Assembly (NCBI GenBank): GCA_964478075.1
Contig: CAYZGO010000007.1
Span: forward strand, 1-64,000
Reading direction: 5' to 3'
DNA from: DAOUEX01 sp034430235
Lineage (GTDB): Bacteria; Chloroflexota; Anaerolineae; UBA2200
DNA length: 64,000 nucleotides
Shown here: piece by piece, positions 25,956 to 35,059 of the stretch
Numbering within the stretch: position 1 is the first letter of the stretch
Layout: every line of letters begins with the position of its first letter
Position numbers and translations under genes: made by a program
Notes under the pieces: generated by a model
What the model was told of the DNA's origin: nothing
Seen by the model: the letters and a program-made list of their open reading frames with translations, nothing else
Databases searched by the model: none

Positions 25956-26759
25956 ATGGACGCCATCACTGTCGCCATCGAAGCCGCACACAAAGCAGGC
26001 GAGCTGATCCTGCAACACTTCCGCCAGCCGCAGGAAATCCGCATGAAAGGACCTGCGGATATCGTTACTCAAGTGGATCACGATGCTGAAGACGTCATCG
26101 TCCGCACTATCCGGCAGGCCTTCCCCGACCACCAATTCCTGGCCGAAGAAGGGCACTCGGCAAGCTGTGACGCGGACTTTCTGTGGGTCATTGACCCGCT
26201 GGACGGAACCCGCAACTACACCGCAGGCATCCCTTTCTTCTGCACGTCCATTGCCCTCACCGTGAAGAGGCGGACGGTTCTGGGCGTGATCTACGACCCA
26301 CTGCGTGAGGAGACCTTTTCTGCAGAAGCAGGGGAAGGCACGTATCTAAACGGTGCAAAGGTCGACTACGTCAAGAAGACGAGCATGGAGCAGGCAATTG
26401 CCTACGTCGGTTTCCTGCCTGCCCGACACGCCGATGACGCCGGTCTGGCGCTCCCCATGTTCACGCGCCTGCGCCCTGCAGTCTTAGCTATGCGCAAAAT
26501 GGGCTCGGCTGCACTGAGCCTGGCCTACGTCGCCTGTGGACGATTTGACATTGCTTACCATGACCGGCTGGATGCCTGGGACATGCTGGCCGGCGCACTG
26601 CTCGTGGAGGAGATTGGTGGCGTCGCCACTGACTTCGGAGGCAGGCCCATATCCGTGACCTCGCGGGACATCATTGCTGCAAATGCCCCGGCTTTTCATG
26701 CTGCCACTTTACGTATTGCCCGACAAGTGCTCGCAGAGGTTGATTCGCCGACTTTGTAG
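25956..26759 (+). CDS. Inositol monophosphatase family protein
   Basis: 267 residues, RBS AAAGGAG. The metal-binding motifs are complete: ADIVTQVDHDAE, LAEEGHS, WVIDPLDGTRNY (about 80-91) and DAWDMLAGALLVEEIGG (about 206-222). Family members are Mg-dependent, Li-sensitive phosphatases acting on inositol phosphates, 3'-phosphoadenosine phosphate, histidinol phosphate or fructose-1,6-bisphosphate; which one cannot be told. Transcribed alone. Confidence 0.9.
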   Translation: MDAITVAIEAAHKAGELILQHFRQPQEIRMKGPADIVTQVDHDAEDVIVRTIRQAFPDHQFLAEEGHSASCDADFLWVIDPLDGTRNYTAGIPFFCTSIALTVKRRTVLGVIYDPLREETFSAEAGEGTYLNGAKVDYVKKTSMEQAIAYVGFLPARHADDAGLALPMFTRLRPAVLAMRKMGSAALSLAYVACGRFDIAYHDRLDAWDMLAGALLVEEIGGVATDFGGRPISVTSRDIIAANAPAFHAATLRIARQVLAEVDSPTL

Positions 26760-27068
26760 ATACTCTCTTCTCTTCCTCTGCACGAATCGCGCGTTAATCG
26801 ACATAACTACTGCATGGCCTGTGCTGGAACCGATTGCAGCTTCTCAAGTGGTGAGCAGAACCGGGCGACTTGTAGATAACACACCGAAAGGAATGGGCGG
26901 GCATCTAGCGATACATCGAGGCGCGCATAAAACGCAACTTTGCCACGTGTGCGGGCGCGAAGGAGGATCTGCGGGTAGTCCTGGCGGCCTGCCCCGCGCC
27001 ATCGGCCTGTTGCGCGAAGCCCCAAGCAGTGAAATGGGGCATCCGTACATGCATCACACGGTGTAACC
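26760..27068. other. 309-bp stretch without a recognised gene
   Basis: No domain, tRNA or clear repeat is seen. It probably holds the promoter of the glycosyltransferase gene at 27069, but no good -35/-10 pair was found. Confidence 0.5.
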
Positions 27069-28985
27069 ATGACTCAGGGAAAGCAACAGCTGATCGTCAA
27101 GGCGGACTGGGTCTACGCGGTCATCCTAACCGTGCTGGCCGCCATTCCCCGTCTCTGCTGCCTGAACCTGGCCGAGTTCAAGCTGGACGAGGCCACCCAC
27201 TACCAGATGGCCTATTATCTTACGCGCGGTGACTGGCGCTGGGTCGGCTCCACAGCATCAATGGGTTTCCCCAAGCCGCCGCTTTTCGTCTACACACTGG
27301 CCCTGCCCATGCAGTTAAGCCACGACCCGCGTGTCGTCACTGGCTTTCTGGGCGTACTGGCAGCGTTAGCGACGGGCGGCTTCTACTTGATTCTGCGTCG
27401 CTTCCTAGGCAAGGGTGCTGCCTTCGGTGCCGCCTTACTCTTTGCCCTGAACCCACAAGCCATACTACACGCCCGCAAGCTCTTCACGGCAGACCTGATT
27501 CCCCCCCTGTGCACGCTATTCCTGGGTGCGGCGGTGGCATTCCTGGAGAGTTCCCCAAAGCGGATTCGGCGGTTTGCGATGCTGACAGCGTTCACCTTTG
27601 GCCTGCTGCTGCTGAACACATTCTCCCCCGTCCTGCTGTTCCCCGCTGTAGGCCTGCTCTTTTGGCAACGACGCCAGGATCTCAAAGTGCTTGATTGTAT
27701 GGGAGCGATGGTTGCTTTCAGCTTACCCTTCGTGCCCTACCTCATCCAGGTAGCACCACTTATTCGCAACGCCATTGCCAGCACCGGTGGTTCACCCACA
27801 AGCCGCCCACCCTTGCTAACATGGATCTGGAGCCTGCTGTATGGAGGCCCGTGGCCCTCGAATGCGTTCAGCATAGCCGGTATTACGGCGATAACCATTG
27901 GCCTACTTTCACTAGGAGGAATAGCGTGGCTCCTGAATGCAGCACGCAAGCGGGAGACCAGAGCCTGGGCGGCCTTTTTCCTGGCCTGGTTAGGTCTGGC
28001 GCCACTAGTGGCCCTCGTCGTCCCGATTGGAGTCAGACTGCACTACCTGGTTATCCTCTACCCACTGCTGTTCGTGCTGCCTGGTGCGGGCGTGGAACTG
28101 GCGTTCCGCCGGGCAAGATGGCTGGGCTGGAGTGCACTGGCTCTTCTGATCGTGGCCACCGGCTGGCAAGCACAGATTTGGGTCAACAGCCTGACAGACG
28201 TGAGCCGGGGCGTCGAAGGCTATGGCACCCCATTGGGCTACTGGTGGCGTGCGACCGAGCAAGCCCGGGACTTTGCCGCAGAGCACGAGGCAGCCGAGGT
28301 GCTGCTGCTGATGCCAGGAGACCAGCCCTGGGACGAAAAAGCGCACGTCTTAGATGCATTGCTGAGCGATACGCCGCACCGTGTGATCAACGGACATACC
28401 ACTGTCCTGTACCCGCCACATACGGCCGTGCTCCTCATTGCCTCCGAAGTGGAAGACGCGATGGCGTTTATCGTCCCCTGTACTCAGAATCTGGGCAGCC
28501 CCCTGAAGGCATCCCCCTTTGGAGGGGCCTACCACTACCGTCTGTGGCCCTCGGATACGTCCGCAGCATCCGCGTGTACGGCGGGGCTGCAACCGGCATC
28601 CGCGCGGTGGGCCTCGGGCGCCCGGCTCCTGGGATACAGCGTGAAAGGGCGCCCCCAACCGGGGGAAACGCTTCACGTCATTCTCTACTGGGAAACGACG
28701 CAAGGCCCCCTCGGTGAAGACATCCACTGGTTCAATCACCTGCTGGATCAAGAGGAGCGCAAGTGGGGGCAGTTTGACACTGTAGGCTGGCCCGCTGTGC
28801 GCTGGCGGCCCGGAGACCGGGTGATGACCTACTTTGACATCACTATTAGCCCTGAGGCGGAGCCTGGTCCCTACCTGCTGCGCGTGGGACAGTACACCTA
28901 TCCATACCTTGAAAATATCCCGGTCGTAGATGCGGCCGGGAATCCAGTAGATTATGCTGCGGAACTCCCCCTCCCGACGCCGTAA
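27069..28985 (+). CDS. Integral-membrane GT-C (family 39/83-like) glycosyltransferase
   Basis: 638 residues. The first outer loop starts with the Asp-containing FKLDEATHYQMAYYL, where GT-C enzymes have their catalytic acidic pair (E/D near the first loop). About ten TM segments follow to about residue 400, then a soluble C-terminal domain (about 400-638) of mostly beta character. GT-C enzymes use lipid-linked sugars outside the membrane. Acceptor unknown. No operon partner. Confidence 0.75.
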   Translation: MTQGKQQLIVKADWVYAVILTVLAAIPRLCCLNLAEFKLDEATHYQMAYYLTRGDWRWVGSTASMGFPKPPLFVYTLALPMQLSHDPRVVTGFLGVLAALATGGFYLILRRFLGKGAAFGAALLFALNPQAILHARKLFTADLIPPLCTLFLGAAVAFLESSPKRIRRFAMLTAFTFGLLLLNTFSPVLLFPAVGLLFWQRRQDLKVLDCMGAMVAFSLPFVPYLIQVAPLIRNAIASTGGSPTSRPPLLTWIWSLLYGGPWPSNAFSIAGITAITIGLLSLGGIAWLLNAARKRETRAWAAFFLAWLGLAPLVALVVPIGVRLHYLVILYPLLFVLPGAGVELAFRRARWLGWSALALLIVATGWQAQIWVNSLTDVSRGVEGYGTPLGYWWRATEQARDFAAEHEAAEVLLLMPGDQPWDEKAHVLDALLSDTPHRVINGHTTVLYPPHTAVLLIASEVEDAMAFIVPCTQNLGSPLKASPFGGAYHYRLWPSDTSAASACTAGLQPASARWASGARLLGYSVKGRPQPGETLHVILYWETTQGPLGEDIHWFNHLLDQEERKWGQFDTVGWPAVRWRPGDRVMTYFDITISPEAEPGPYLLRVGQYTYPYLENIPVVDAAGNPVDYAAELPLPTP

Positions 28986-29041
28986 GCAATGAGTGCGCTG
29001 TTCAGGGCTTTTCCAGAGGCTGGTTATATTCATCGTGTTCA

Positions 29042-29127
29042 GCGGCAGTTGCACTGCCGCGGCTCCTGGCGATGCTACGCCGCTGGTGCAAAGGCCGTGT
29101 AGACAACCCCGCAGTGCAACTGCGGGG
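29042..29127. repeat. Two related hairpins after the glycosyltransferase gene
   Basis: GCGGCAGT-TGC-ACTGCCGC (29042-29060) and CCCCGCAGT-gca-ACTGCGGGG (29107-29127) are perfect hairpins sharing the GCAGTTGCACTGC-like core on opposite settings. They may act as terminators or as REP-like pairs. Confidence 0.6.
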
Positions 29128-29181
29128 GAACGTGGGGAAGTCGGCTGACTTTGGAAAGCCCTAGTCTGCTGTTACGGACGC

Positions 29182-29210
29182 TTGGAGTTGTATGGACATT
29201 TTGATACAAT
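29182..29210 (+). promoter_or_regulatory. Sigma-70-type promoter
   Basis: TTGGAG, 17-bp spacer, TACAAT, 82 bp upstream of the ATG of the 27-residue-repeat protein. Confidence 0.5.
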
Positions 29211-29291
29211 TCTGGTTCAGACGGCGTATAGCCAAGTCCGACCTCGGACAGGATCACACTGCTGGTGAGGGATTGAGAAAGGAGTTGGAAG

Positions 29292-29807
29292 ATGAGTGAG
29301 GAGACAAAAGAAGGCATGGCTGGGGAAGCAAAGGGTCAGGATGCTCAGACCCAAAAGTCGAGTCAGGAGGAATGGGCGAACATTGGGCAGCGCATCGAGG
29401 CTCAAATAAAACGGGACTTTGCCATGTGGGCGGGCGCAGAAGGGAGCGATAGCTGGGAGGTCATCGGCCGCAAATCGGAGGCGAAAATCCGGAGCAAGAT
29501 GGCCGGCGGCTTGGGCGCTGCCCCTGACGCGAGTTGGGAAGAAATTGGGCGCACAATGGAACAGAAGGTCAGAGCCGAAATAGCCGGTGGCGTCGGTGCG
29601 GAGGAAGGAGCAGAATGGGATGAGATTGGGCGGCGCGTCGAATTCCAGGTCAAGACAGGGCTCGGCAAGTGGGCTGGTGCCTCTCCCGAAGACGATTGGG
29701 CAACCGTCGGTGACAAGATCGGAGCCAAGATCCAGAGAATCCTGGACGATGTCCTGAAGACGGAGAAGAAACCCGAGGGGACGCAGGGGGCTCCCGAAAG
29801 CCCTTGA
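29292..29807 (+). CDS. Protein made of tandem 27-residue repeats
   Basis: 171 residues, charged, soluble, no signal peptide. Four exact-length repeats of 27 residues and a partial fifth: EWANIGQRIEAQIKRD..., SWEVIGRKSEAKIRSK..., SWEEIGRTMEQKVRAE..., EWDEIGRRVEFQVKTG..., DWATVGDKIGAKIQRI. The consensus is W-x-x-(I/V)-G-x-(K/R)-x-E-x-(K/Q)-(I/V)-(K/R), then a G-A turn. Each unit is probably one amphipathic helix plus a turn. A Lys/Glu/Pro tail follows. I recognise no family. RBS AAAGGAG and a plausible promoter upstream support expression. Possible roles: stress-response or scaffold protein. Confidence 0.8.
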   Translation: MSEETKEGMAGEAKGQDAQTQKSSQEEWANIGQRIEAQIKRDFAMWAGAEGSDSWEVIGRKSEAKIRSKMAGGLGAAPDASWEEIGRTMEQKVRAEIAGGVGAEEGAEWDEIGRRVEFQVKTGLGKWAGASPEDDWATVGDKIGAKIQRILDDVLKTEKKPEGTQGAPESP

Positions 29808-29865
29808 GCCCAGGGTGACGAGAGCTAGTGGTCTGTCAGTGTTGAAGCAATTGCTTCGTAGTACA

Positions 29866-30309
29866 TTGTTACCTTAGTTCCGGTAACCTGTCATTCTGAG
29901 CTGCGCCATGGCGCATTCGCACCACTCGTTGTGCAAGAAACGGTGATGTGTCATTGCCTTTGGTCCTGGGCTACCTTTGTCCCTGGGTCTTTGTCCCTGG
30001 GGCCAAAGACCCAGGGGAAGACCCAGGGGAAGACCCAGGGCGAGCGCAGCGAAGCAATCTCCCTCTCACCGACAGGTGCAGATTGCTTCGTCGCTACGCT
30101 CCTCGCAATGACACCACCCGCCCTTGTTTCTTAGTGGCGACCGGAGGGAGCGAAGAATCTCTATTACGTGATACAAACGATTTCCATTGAGTAATCGGAG
30201 ATTCCCTTCGGCCCGGCTCCCTTCGACTTTGCTCAGGGCAGGCAGGGCGGGCTTCGCCTTCGCTGAGCTCCGGCTCAGAATGACATAACCGTCGAAACTT
30301 CGGTAACGC
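29866..30309. repeat. MITE-like element of about 445 bp with imperfect terminal inverted repeats
   Basis: TGTCATTCTGAG (29889-29900) and CTCAGAATGACA (30274-30285) form perfect inner ends. The inverted similarity extends outward to about 35 bp per side (GTTACC...GGTAACC against the reverse of TAACCG...GGTAACG). The interior is a patchwork: GACCCAGGGGAAGACCCAGG direct repeats, AGCAATCTCC, AGATTGCTTCGTCGC, CTCGCAATGACA and GCTCAGGGCAGGCAGGGCGG. No transposase is encoded. Related pieces: 23600-23745, 34275-34950 and 43676-43870. Confidence 0.7.
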
Positions 30310-30427
30310 TGTAGTGGTGGCGACTCTAGTCGCTCTTCCCGCCTGTTGGGTCACTGAAGTCGCTGCTACGAACCCTCAATTCAAGTGTGACGGAGCACTA
30401 GGTGTTTATCGCTTAGAACGCCAGGCC

Positions 30428-31312
30428 TCAGGTCGTCGCGCCGAGCAGGAACGGCGCGACGACCTGGTTCACCTGCTCAGCCTGACGCTCGAGCAGAGCG
30501 TGCTTCACTCCCTGAATACATGCGTAGCGCGCATTGGGCATGATCCGAATGGCTTCCCTGACTCTCGCTTCGCCCACCGTGGGGTCATGCTCACCAAAGA
30601 TGATCAATGTCTCAGTTAGCACGCTGCTCAACAGTTGCTTGATGTTGATCTGCAGCAGGCTGTGGATGACACCAAAGAAGACCCGTTCATCGTAGCCCTC
30701 AGAACTCCTCTCGAGCTCTCCAGCGATCATCCTGGTGTAGTTTCCATATCCTCCTAGCAGCCTGGTGACGTGCGTATAGAGCGCATTGTTATTGACAAAC
30801 TTGGCTAGCTTGCGCGTCAATCTGCTGACGTTTATGACCGCATACAGCCCGCTCGCGGCTGTTCCTCGCCTTGTACTGTAGGCTGCGAGGGGAGGCGCCA
30901 CCGGGATGATCTTCCCCACACGATGCGGATAGTCAGCGGCGTACTTGAGAGCGACTAGAGCCCCTACGCACTTGCCCATGATGTCCACCTTTTCATAACC
31001 CATGGAGTCCTGTAACGCGTCTATAATGCTCAGGAACTGATCCACGTGAGTAATGGCCTGCCCAGTCACCTTGTTGTAAAAGCCTGGAATATCGAGCGTG
31101 ATCACTTTGTAGCTGGCACTGGCCGGCAGAAAGTTGAGCAGCGACTTGGCATAGCGATGCGGTGTGTGGACGAGAAGCAGCGGCGAACCCTTGCCTGCGC
31201 TCTTAAAGTGCAACTCCTGACCAGCGATGGACAGCATGTGCTCTTCGACGGAGACTTGCCTGGACACAATATCATTGCAAGGCCTACATATATCCGTATC
31301 TACGAGAGTCAC
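30428..31312 (-). CDS. Alpha/beta hydrolase with cysteine nucleophile
   Basis: About 294 residues from a GTG at 31312; an ATG at 31237 (MLSIAGQELHF) is an equally possible start and gives 269. The fold is clear: GSPLLLVHTPHRYAKSLLNF (strand plus oxyanion loop), then DIMGKCVGALVALKYA, where the nucleophile elbow is G-K-C-V-G with Cys115 in place of Ser, then FGEHDPTV (acid) and GVKHALLERQ (His). A Cys-Asp-His triad is known in dienelactone hydrolases (GYCxGG) but is rare in this type. Substrate unknown. Divergent from the thiolase gene. Confidence 0.8.
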   Translation of the reverse strand: MTLVDTDICRPCNDIVSRQVSVEEHMLSIAGQELHFKSAGKGSPLLLVHTPHRYAKSLLNFLPASASYKVITLDIPGFYNKVTGQAITHVDQFLSIIDALQDSMGYEKVDIMGKCVGALVALKYAADYPHRVGKIIPVAPPLAAYSTRRGTAASGLYAVINVSRLTRKLAKFVNNNALYTHVTRLLGGYGNYTRMIAGELERSSEGYDERVFFGVIHSLLQINIKQLLSSVLTETLIIFGEHDPTVGEARVREAIRIMPNARYACIQGVKHALLERQAEQVNQVVAPFLLGATT

Positions 31313-31446
31313 CTCTTTAGTCCCTATCCGGGAGATAGCGGGCCATCCTCTGCGGAAAACCTCTTACTGAATGAAACACCACGTCCACACTTTCGTTGCT
31401 CCACAGCCGTAGCCCCATGAGTCTTTCAGAGCGGGCATATGTAAAC

Positions 31447-31475
31447 TTGCTAGTAGTGTTGGCCTCCAGTATAAT
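31447..31475 (+). promoter_or_regulatory. Sigma-70-type promoter of the thiolase gene
   Basis: TTGCTA (31447-31452), 17-bp spacer, TATAAT (31470-31475); a perfect -10 box 98 bp before the thiolase ATG. Confidence 0.65.
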
Positions 31476-31572
31476 GCCTTGCAGGTGTTTCTCAAAACGC
31501 CATGACCCAGACACACGTCATGGTCCAATCACATGGTGGGCTGATTGCCCCCACCACCCACGGAGTTAGTCC

Positions 31573-32739
31573 ATGCGCGAAGCAGTCATTGTCGAGGCAG
31601 TTCGCACACCAACAGGCAAGCGCAACGGCCTGCTGCGAGAGTACCACCCGGTCGAACTTGGAGCGATTGTCTTACGCGAACTCTTGGTGCGCACCGGGTT
31701 GCAAGCTCACCAGATTGACCAGGTTATCATGGGCTGCGTCGGTCAGGTAGGCGAGCAAGGCGCTAACGTAGCACGCAACATACTGCTACAAGCCGGATTC
31801 CCTGCAAAAGTGCCGGGGACGACGGTAGACTTTCAATGCGGGTCAAGCCAACAGGCCGTGCACCTGGCCGCTTCCATTATCCAGACCGGAGTGGCCAACA
31901 TCATCATCGCTGGAGGCGTGGAGAACATGAGCAGGGTGCCCATGGGCAGCCACTTCATGAACGGGCCAGGCACGCCTTTCACACCAGAAATCATGGAGCG
32001 CTACGACATTATCTCACAGGGCCTCTCCGCAGAAGTCATCGCCGAACGCTGGAAGGTCAGCCGAAGGGAACTGGACGAAATCGGTTTCCGCAGCCACACG
32101 CTGGCCGCACGCGCAACCAAAGCCGGTTGGTTCAAGCGCGAGATCATACCGCTGCAAGCCACGCTGGAAGACGGCAGCCAGGTAACAGTGGACCGTGACG
32201 AAGGCATTCGCTATAACCCATCCCTGGAGAAGATGGCTAACCTGAAGCCAGCTTTCAAAGAAGACGGGGTCGTGACTGCGGGGAACTCTAGCCAGATTTT
32301 GGATGGAGCGGCAGCTCTGCTGGTGATGGGTCGAGACACAGCTCAATCCCTGGGCCTGTCTCCTCGAATGCGCATTGTGGCGCAGTACGTTGTGGGAGTG
32401 GATCCGCACAGCATGCTGACCGGCCCTATACCGGCCACGCGGCAGGTTCTGAAGAGAGCAGGCCTGACACTGGAACAGATGGACCTTGTCGAAGTCAACG
32501 AGGCCTTTGCCTCCGTGGTGGCTGCGTGGCAGCGCGAGCTGCAGCCAGATATGGCACGGGTCAACGTGCAGGGAAGCGCCATTGCTCTCGGCCATCCGCT
32601 TGGCGCGACGGGAGCCAGGATCATGGTCACACTGATACACGCCCTCGAACGCACTGGCGGACGGTATGGCCTGCAGACCATGTGCTGCGGCGGCGGTCTG
32701 GGCACCGCAACCGTTCTGGAGCGAGAGGGCAGCGCCTGA
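31573..32739 (+). CDS. Thiolase (acetyl-CoA C-acyltransferase/acetyltransferase)
   Basis: 388 residues, normal length. The nucleophilic Cys lies in DFQCGSSQQAVHLAA (about residue 89). The second active-site block is VNEAFASVVAAW, then IALGHPLGATGAR with its His, and MCCGGGLGTATV with the last Cys. It makes or cleaves beta-ketoacyl-CoA in fatty-acid or acetoacetyl-CoA metabolism; direction is not decidable. It stands alone, with its own promoter and GGAG RBS, and converges on the LarA-like gene. Confidence 0.92.
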   Translation: MREAVIVEAVRTPTGKRNGLLREYHPVELGAIVLRELLVRTGLQAHQIDQVIMGCVGQVGEQGANVARNILLQAGFPAKVPGTTVDFQCGSSQQAVHLAASIIQTGVANIIIAGGVENMSRVPMGSHFMNGPGTPFTPEIMERYDIISQGLSAEVIAERWKVSRRELDEIGFRSHTLAARATKAGWFKREIIPLQATLEDGSQVTVDRDEGIRYNPSLEKMANLKPAFKEDGVVTAGNSSQILDGAAALLVMGRDTAQSLGLSPRMRIVAQYVVGVDPHSMLTGPIPATRQVLKRAGLTLEQMDLVEVNEAFASVVAAWQRELQPDMARVNVQGSAIALGHPLGATGARIMVTLIHALERTGGRYGLQTMCCGGGLGTATVLEREGSA

Positions 32740-32750
32740 AGGTTGGGATG

Positions 32751-34005
32751 TCAGGAGGCCATCATAGCCGGCAGGGTCGAGCCGGCGTGGGGCATGACAG
32801 CCAGCAAAGCTGCCTGCCCCATTTCACTTTGTGCAGCAGCCGGCGCTTCTTGAGCTGAGGCATAAGGCTCAAAACCCATGGCCCGCACTAGCCCGGCATC
32901 CAGCGAAGAGACGAGAAAGATGCGCACACGCCGTCTTCGTATCTTGGCGATAGCTGCAGCCTTGTGACCGCCAAGCACAAATCGCTCCTGCAAGCGCCGG
33001 AGCAATTCATCGGGCGAATCCGCGCACGTCATCCACTCAGCGAAGCGGGAATGGCCAATGCCCTCTCCACACTCTGCCACGAGGATGATGATTCCGCCAT
33101 CCCGAACAGCGTGAGCCGCATTCTCCAACGACTTATGTGCCTGGTACAGGTTAAGGTCCTTAGGCCATCCACCTGCACTGGCCAGCACAATGCCGGCCTG
33201 TTCAGCAAGCGGTACACGGTACAATTCATCAACTTTGCGGCAGCCCTGACGGTGTGCCAGAGTCACATCGCCAGCCGCAGGTTCCACGATGCGCTGATGG
33301 CCATCCAGCACCACGTCGAGAAGAAACGACGGGCCAACGAGTGCTGCGGCTTCCTCAATGTCTTCACGCACAGGGTTGCCTTCTATGCGTCCAGCAGCCG
33401 CGCTGTCCCGCACCATCCAGGAGTGATTGGCGCTGATCGTCTCCAGGCTGCAAACGCAGGGCAGCAGCGCCTTGGCGCCGCCTGTGTAGCCCGCAAAGTA
33501 ATGGTATTCGATATTGCCTACGTACACGCGCCAGTCCGCCTCGACAACAGGACGGAACACCTGTACCGGTGTGCCTCGCCTGGTGTGTCCCACCTCGACA
33601 GACTGCTCACGGTTTACGTCCCCACAGCGTATTCGCCTGAAGAGCGCTTTGCCGACCAAGCGGGCCTGTTCTCCGGCAGTGTGCGGGCGGTGGCTGCCGA
33701 GGGCAAAGACGACACGGATGTCCTTTTCACACACGCCCGCTTGTGCAAGCTCGGACAGGAGAAGCGGGAGCAGGCGAGCGGTAGGGCAGGGTAATATCGC
33801 TGACCACGATGGCAACTCGTTGACCACGACGCACCAGCCGGCTCAAGCGAGCCATGCCATAGGGCACCTCGAGCGCACGGCGGATCAACGCCTCCTCGGA
33901 GGCTCGCGCTGAAGACGGCTGCCGTTCAGTGAGCAGCATCACGTCACGTTTCGGCAGCGACACTGTAAGCGTCGAGTTGCCATAGGCCAAGTTTATGCGG
34001 TTCAA
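32751..34005 (-). pseudogene. LarA-like nickel-dependent lactate racemase family gene with a frameshift
   Basis: The N-terminal part reads NRINLAYGNSTLTVSLP... ALIRRALEVPYGMARLSRLV and RVAIVVSDIT. The homology then jumps by one extra base near 33785-33795 into ARLLPLLLSELAQAGV, continuing VVFALGSHRPHT, FAGYTGGAKALLPCV and GGWPKDLNLYQAHKSLENA, all LarA/DUF2088 motifs. 1255 nt from the TTG at 34003-34005 (GGAGG 5 nt upstream) equals 418 codons plus one base. Full LarA is about 425 residues, so only a single-base insertion breaks it: a recent pseudogene or an assembly error. No larB, larC or larE is nearby. Confidence 0.75.
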
Positions 34006-34165
34006 GTACACCTCCAGAGTTGTCCTGACCAGGAGTAGTGCCGGCAAGCACATGCCTTGGCACACCCATTATACGGCGCTATGACTTAGGAACAAGCTGC
34101 CCCCCACATCGTGCGCTTTGGCGTTTGCTGCTGCATCTGCTATGCTTGGAAACGGGAGAACGGTA

Positions 34166-34275
34166 ATGGGCAATGAGGAGTACACCCCAAGGGTGCAAAT
34201 CACGACCACGCTGTCCTCCGACACCACACCCGAGGCGGAGCGAGTGCTGATCAACCTGGCCCGACGCATGCCGCC
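34166..34275 (+). pseudogene. Small-gene start cut off by a repeat element
   Basis: RBS GGGAGAA and ATG open MGNEEYTPRVQITTTLSSDT, then PEAERVLINLARRMPPW. The DTTPEAERVL-(I)-x-L-x-RR-x-PPW pattern is familiar from small uncharacterised proteins of about 100-130 residues common in Chloroflexota and Cyanobacteria. The match ends exactly where the dispersed repeat begins (TGGCGCATTCGCA, also at about 29908). Confidence 0.5.
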
Positions 34276-34955
34276 CTGGCGCATTCGCATCACTCGTTAT
34301 GCAAGAGCCGGTGATCTGTCACTGCTTTTGGTTCTGGGCCACCTTTGTCCCTGGGGCCACCTTTGTCCCCGGGGCCAAAGACCCAGGGGAAGACCCAGGG
34401 CGAGCGCAGCAACCAAGGGGGGTCCCCGAAGCGAAGCGGAGTGGGGCGAAGCAATCCCCTCTCACCGACAGGTGCAGATTGGTTCGTCGCTGCGCTCCTA
34501 CTAAGAAGGTCCAGTGTCGTTGCCTTTGGTCCTGGGGCCAAAGACCCAGGGGAAGACCCAGGGCGAGCGCAGCAACCAACGGGAGTCCCCGAAGGGAAGC
34601 GGAGTGGGGCGAAGCAATCTCCCTCTCAGCCATAGGTGGAGATTGCTTCCTCGCTGCGCTCGTCGCAATGACAGATCGGATGTTCTTACACAATGAGTGG
34701 CGCGGATGCGTCATGGAAAACCTCGCAGTGACATCACCCGCCTTTGTTTCTTGGTAGCGACACTTGCATCTGCGCTGCAAGTTCAGATGAGCGAAGGATC
34801 TCAGTCGTAGGGAAGCGAGATTCCCTTCCGCGTAGCGTCTCCCCCGTCAGGGAGTCTTCGCCTCCCTGCGGGGCGAACGGCGCCGCTCGCGGCGGACGGC
34901 GGACGGGCTCAGTGCGGGCTTCACTGCGTTCAGAATGAGAGCCTTGTGACTTTTT
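34275..34955. repeat. Large composite dispersed repeat
   Basis: Begins TGGCGCATTCGCATCACTCG like 29907 and ends near TTCAGAATGAGAGCC. It contains two copies of CCAAAGACCCAGGGGAAGAC each followed by CCAGGGCGAGCGCAGCAACC, each in turn followed by a GTCCCCGAAGNGAAGCGGAG module that is absent from the related element at 29866-30309. Later come CTTGCATCTGCGCTGCAAGT and GCCGCTCGCGGCGG hairpins. Open frames through this stretch are translated repeat, not genes. Confidence 0.7.
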
Positions 34956-35002
34956 CAACACAGCCGCCATCTCTGATTTGACGAAGATGGCATCCAGGCG
35001 TA

Positions 35003-35036
35003 TATTATCGAGTAGCGATAACGATGTCCGATAATA
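35003..35036. promoter_or_regulatory. Nested dyad, likely PadR operator
   Basis: TTATCG-AGTAG-CGATAA (35005-35021) is a perfect dyad, and TATTATCG (35003-35010) pairs perfectly with CGATAATA (35029-35036). It ends 23 bp before the PadR start at 35060. Autoregulation by PadR proteins at such dyads is common; binding here is inferred. Confidence 0.55.
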
Positions 35037-35059
35037 AAATCAGCGAGGAAGGTGTTACT

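Noticed and set aside
29931..30190. Short plus-strand frames
   Set aside because: They translate the dispersed repeat (GACCCAGGGGAAGACC units) and are mirrored at 34299-34757.
34299..34757. 152-codon plus-strand frame
   Set aside because: Consists entirely of repeat modules; length follows from the repeats lacking stops in that frame.
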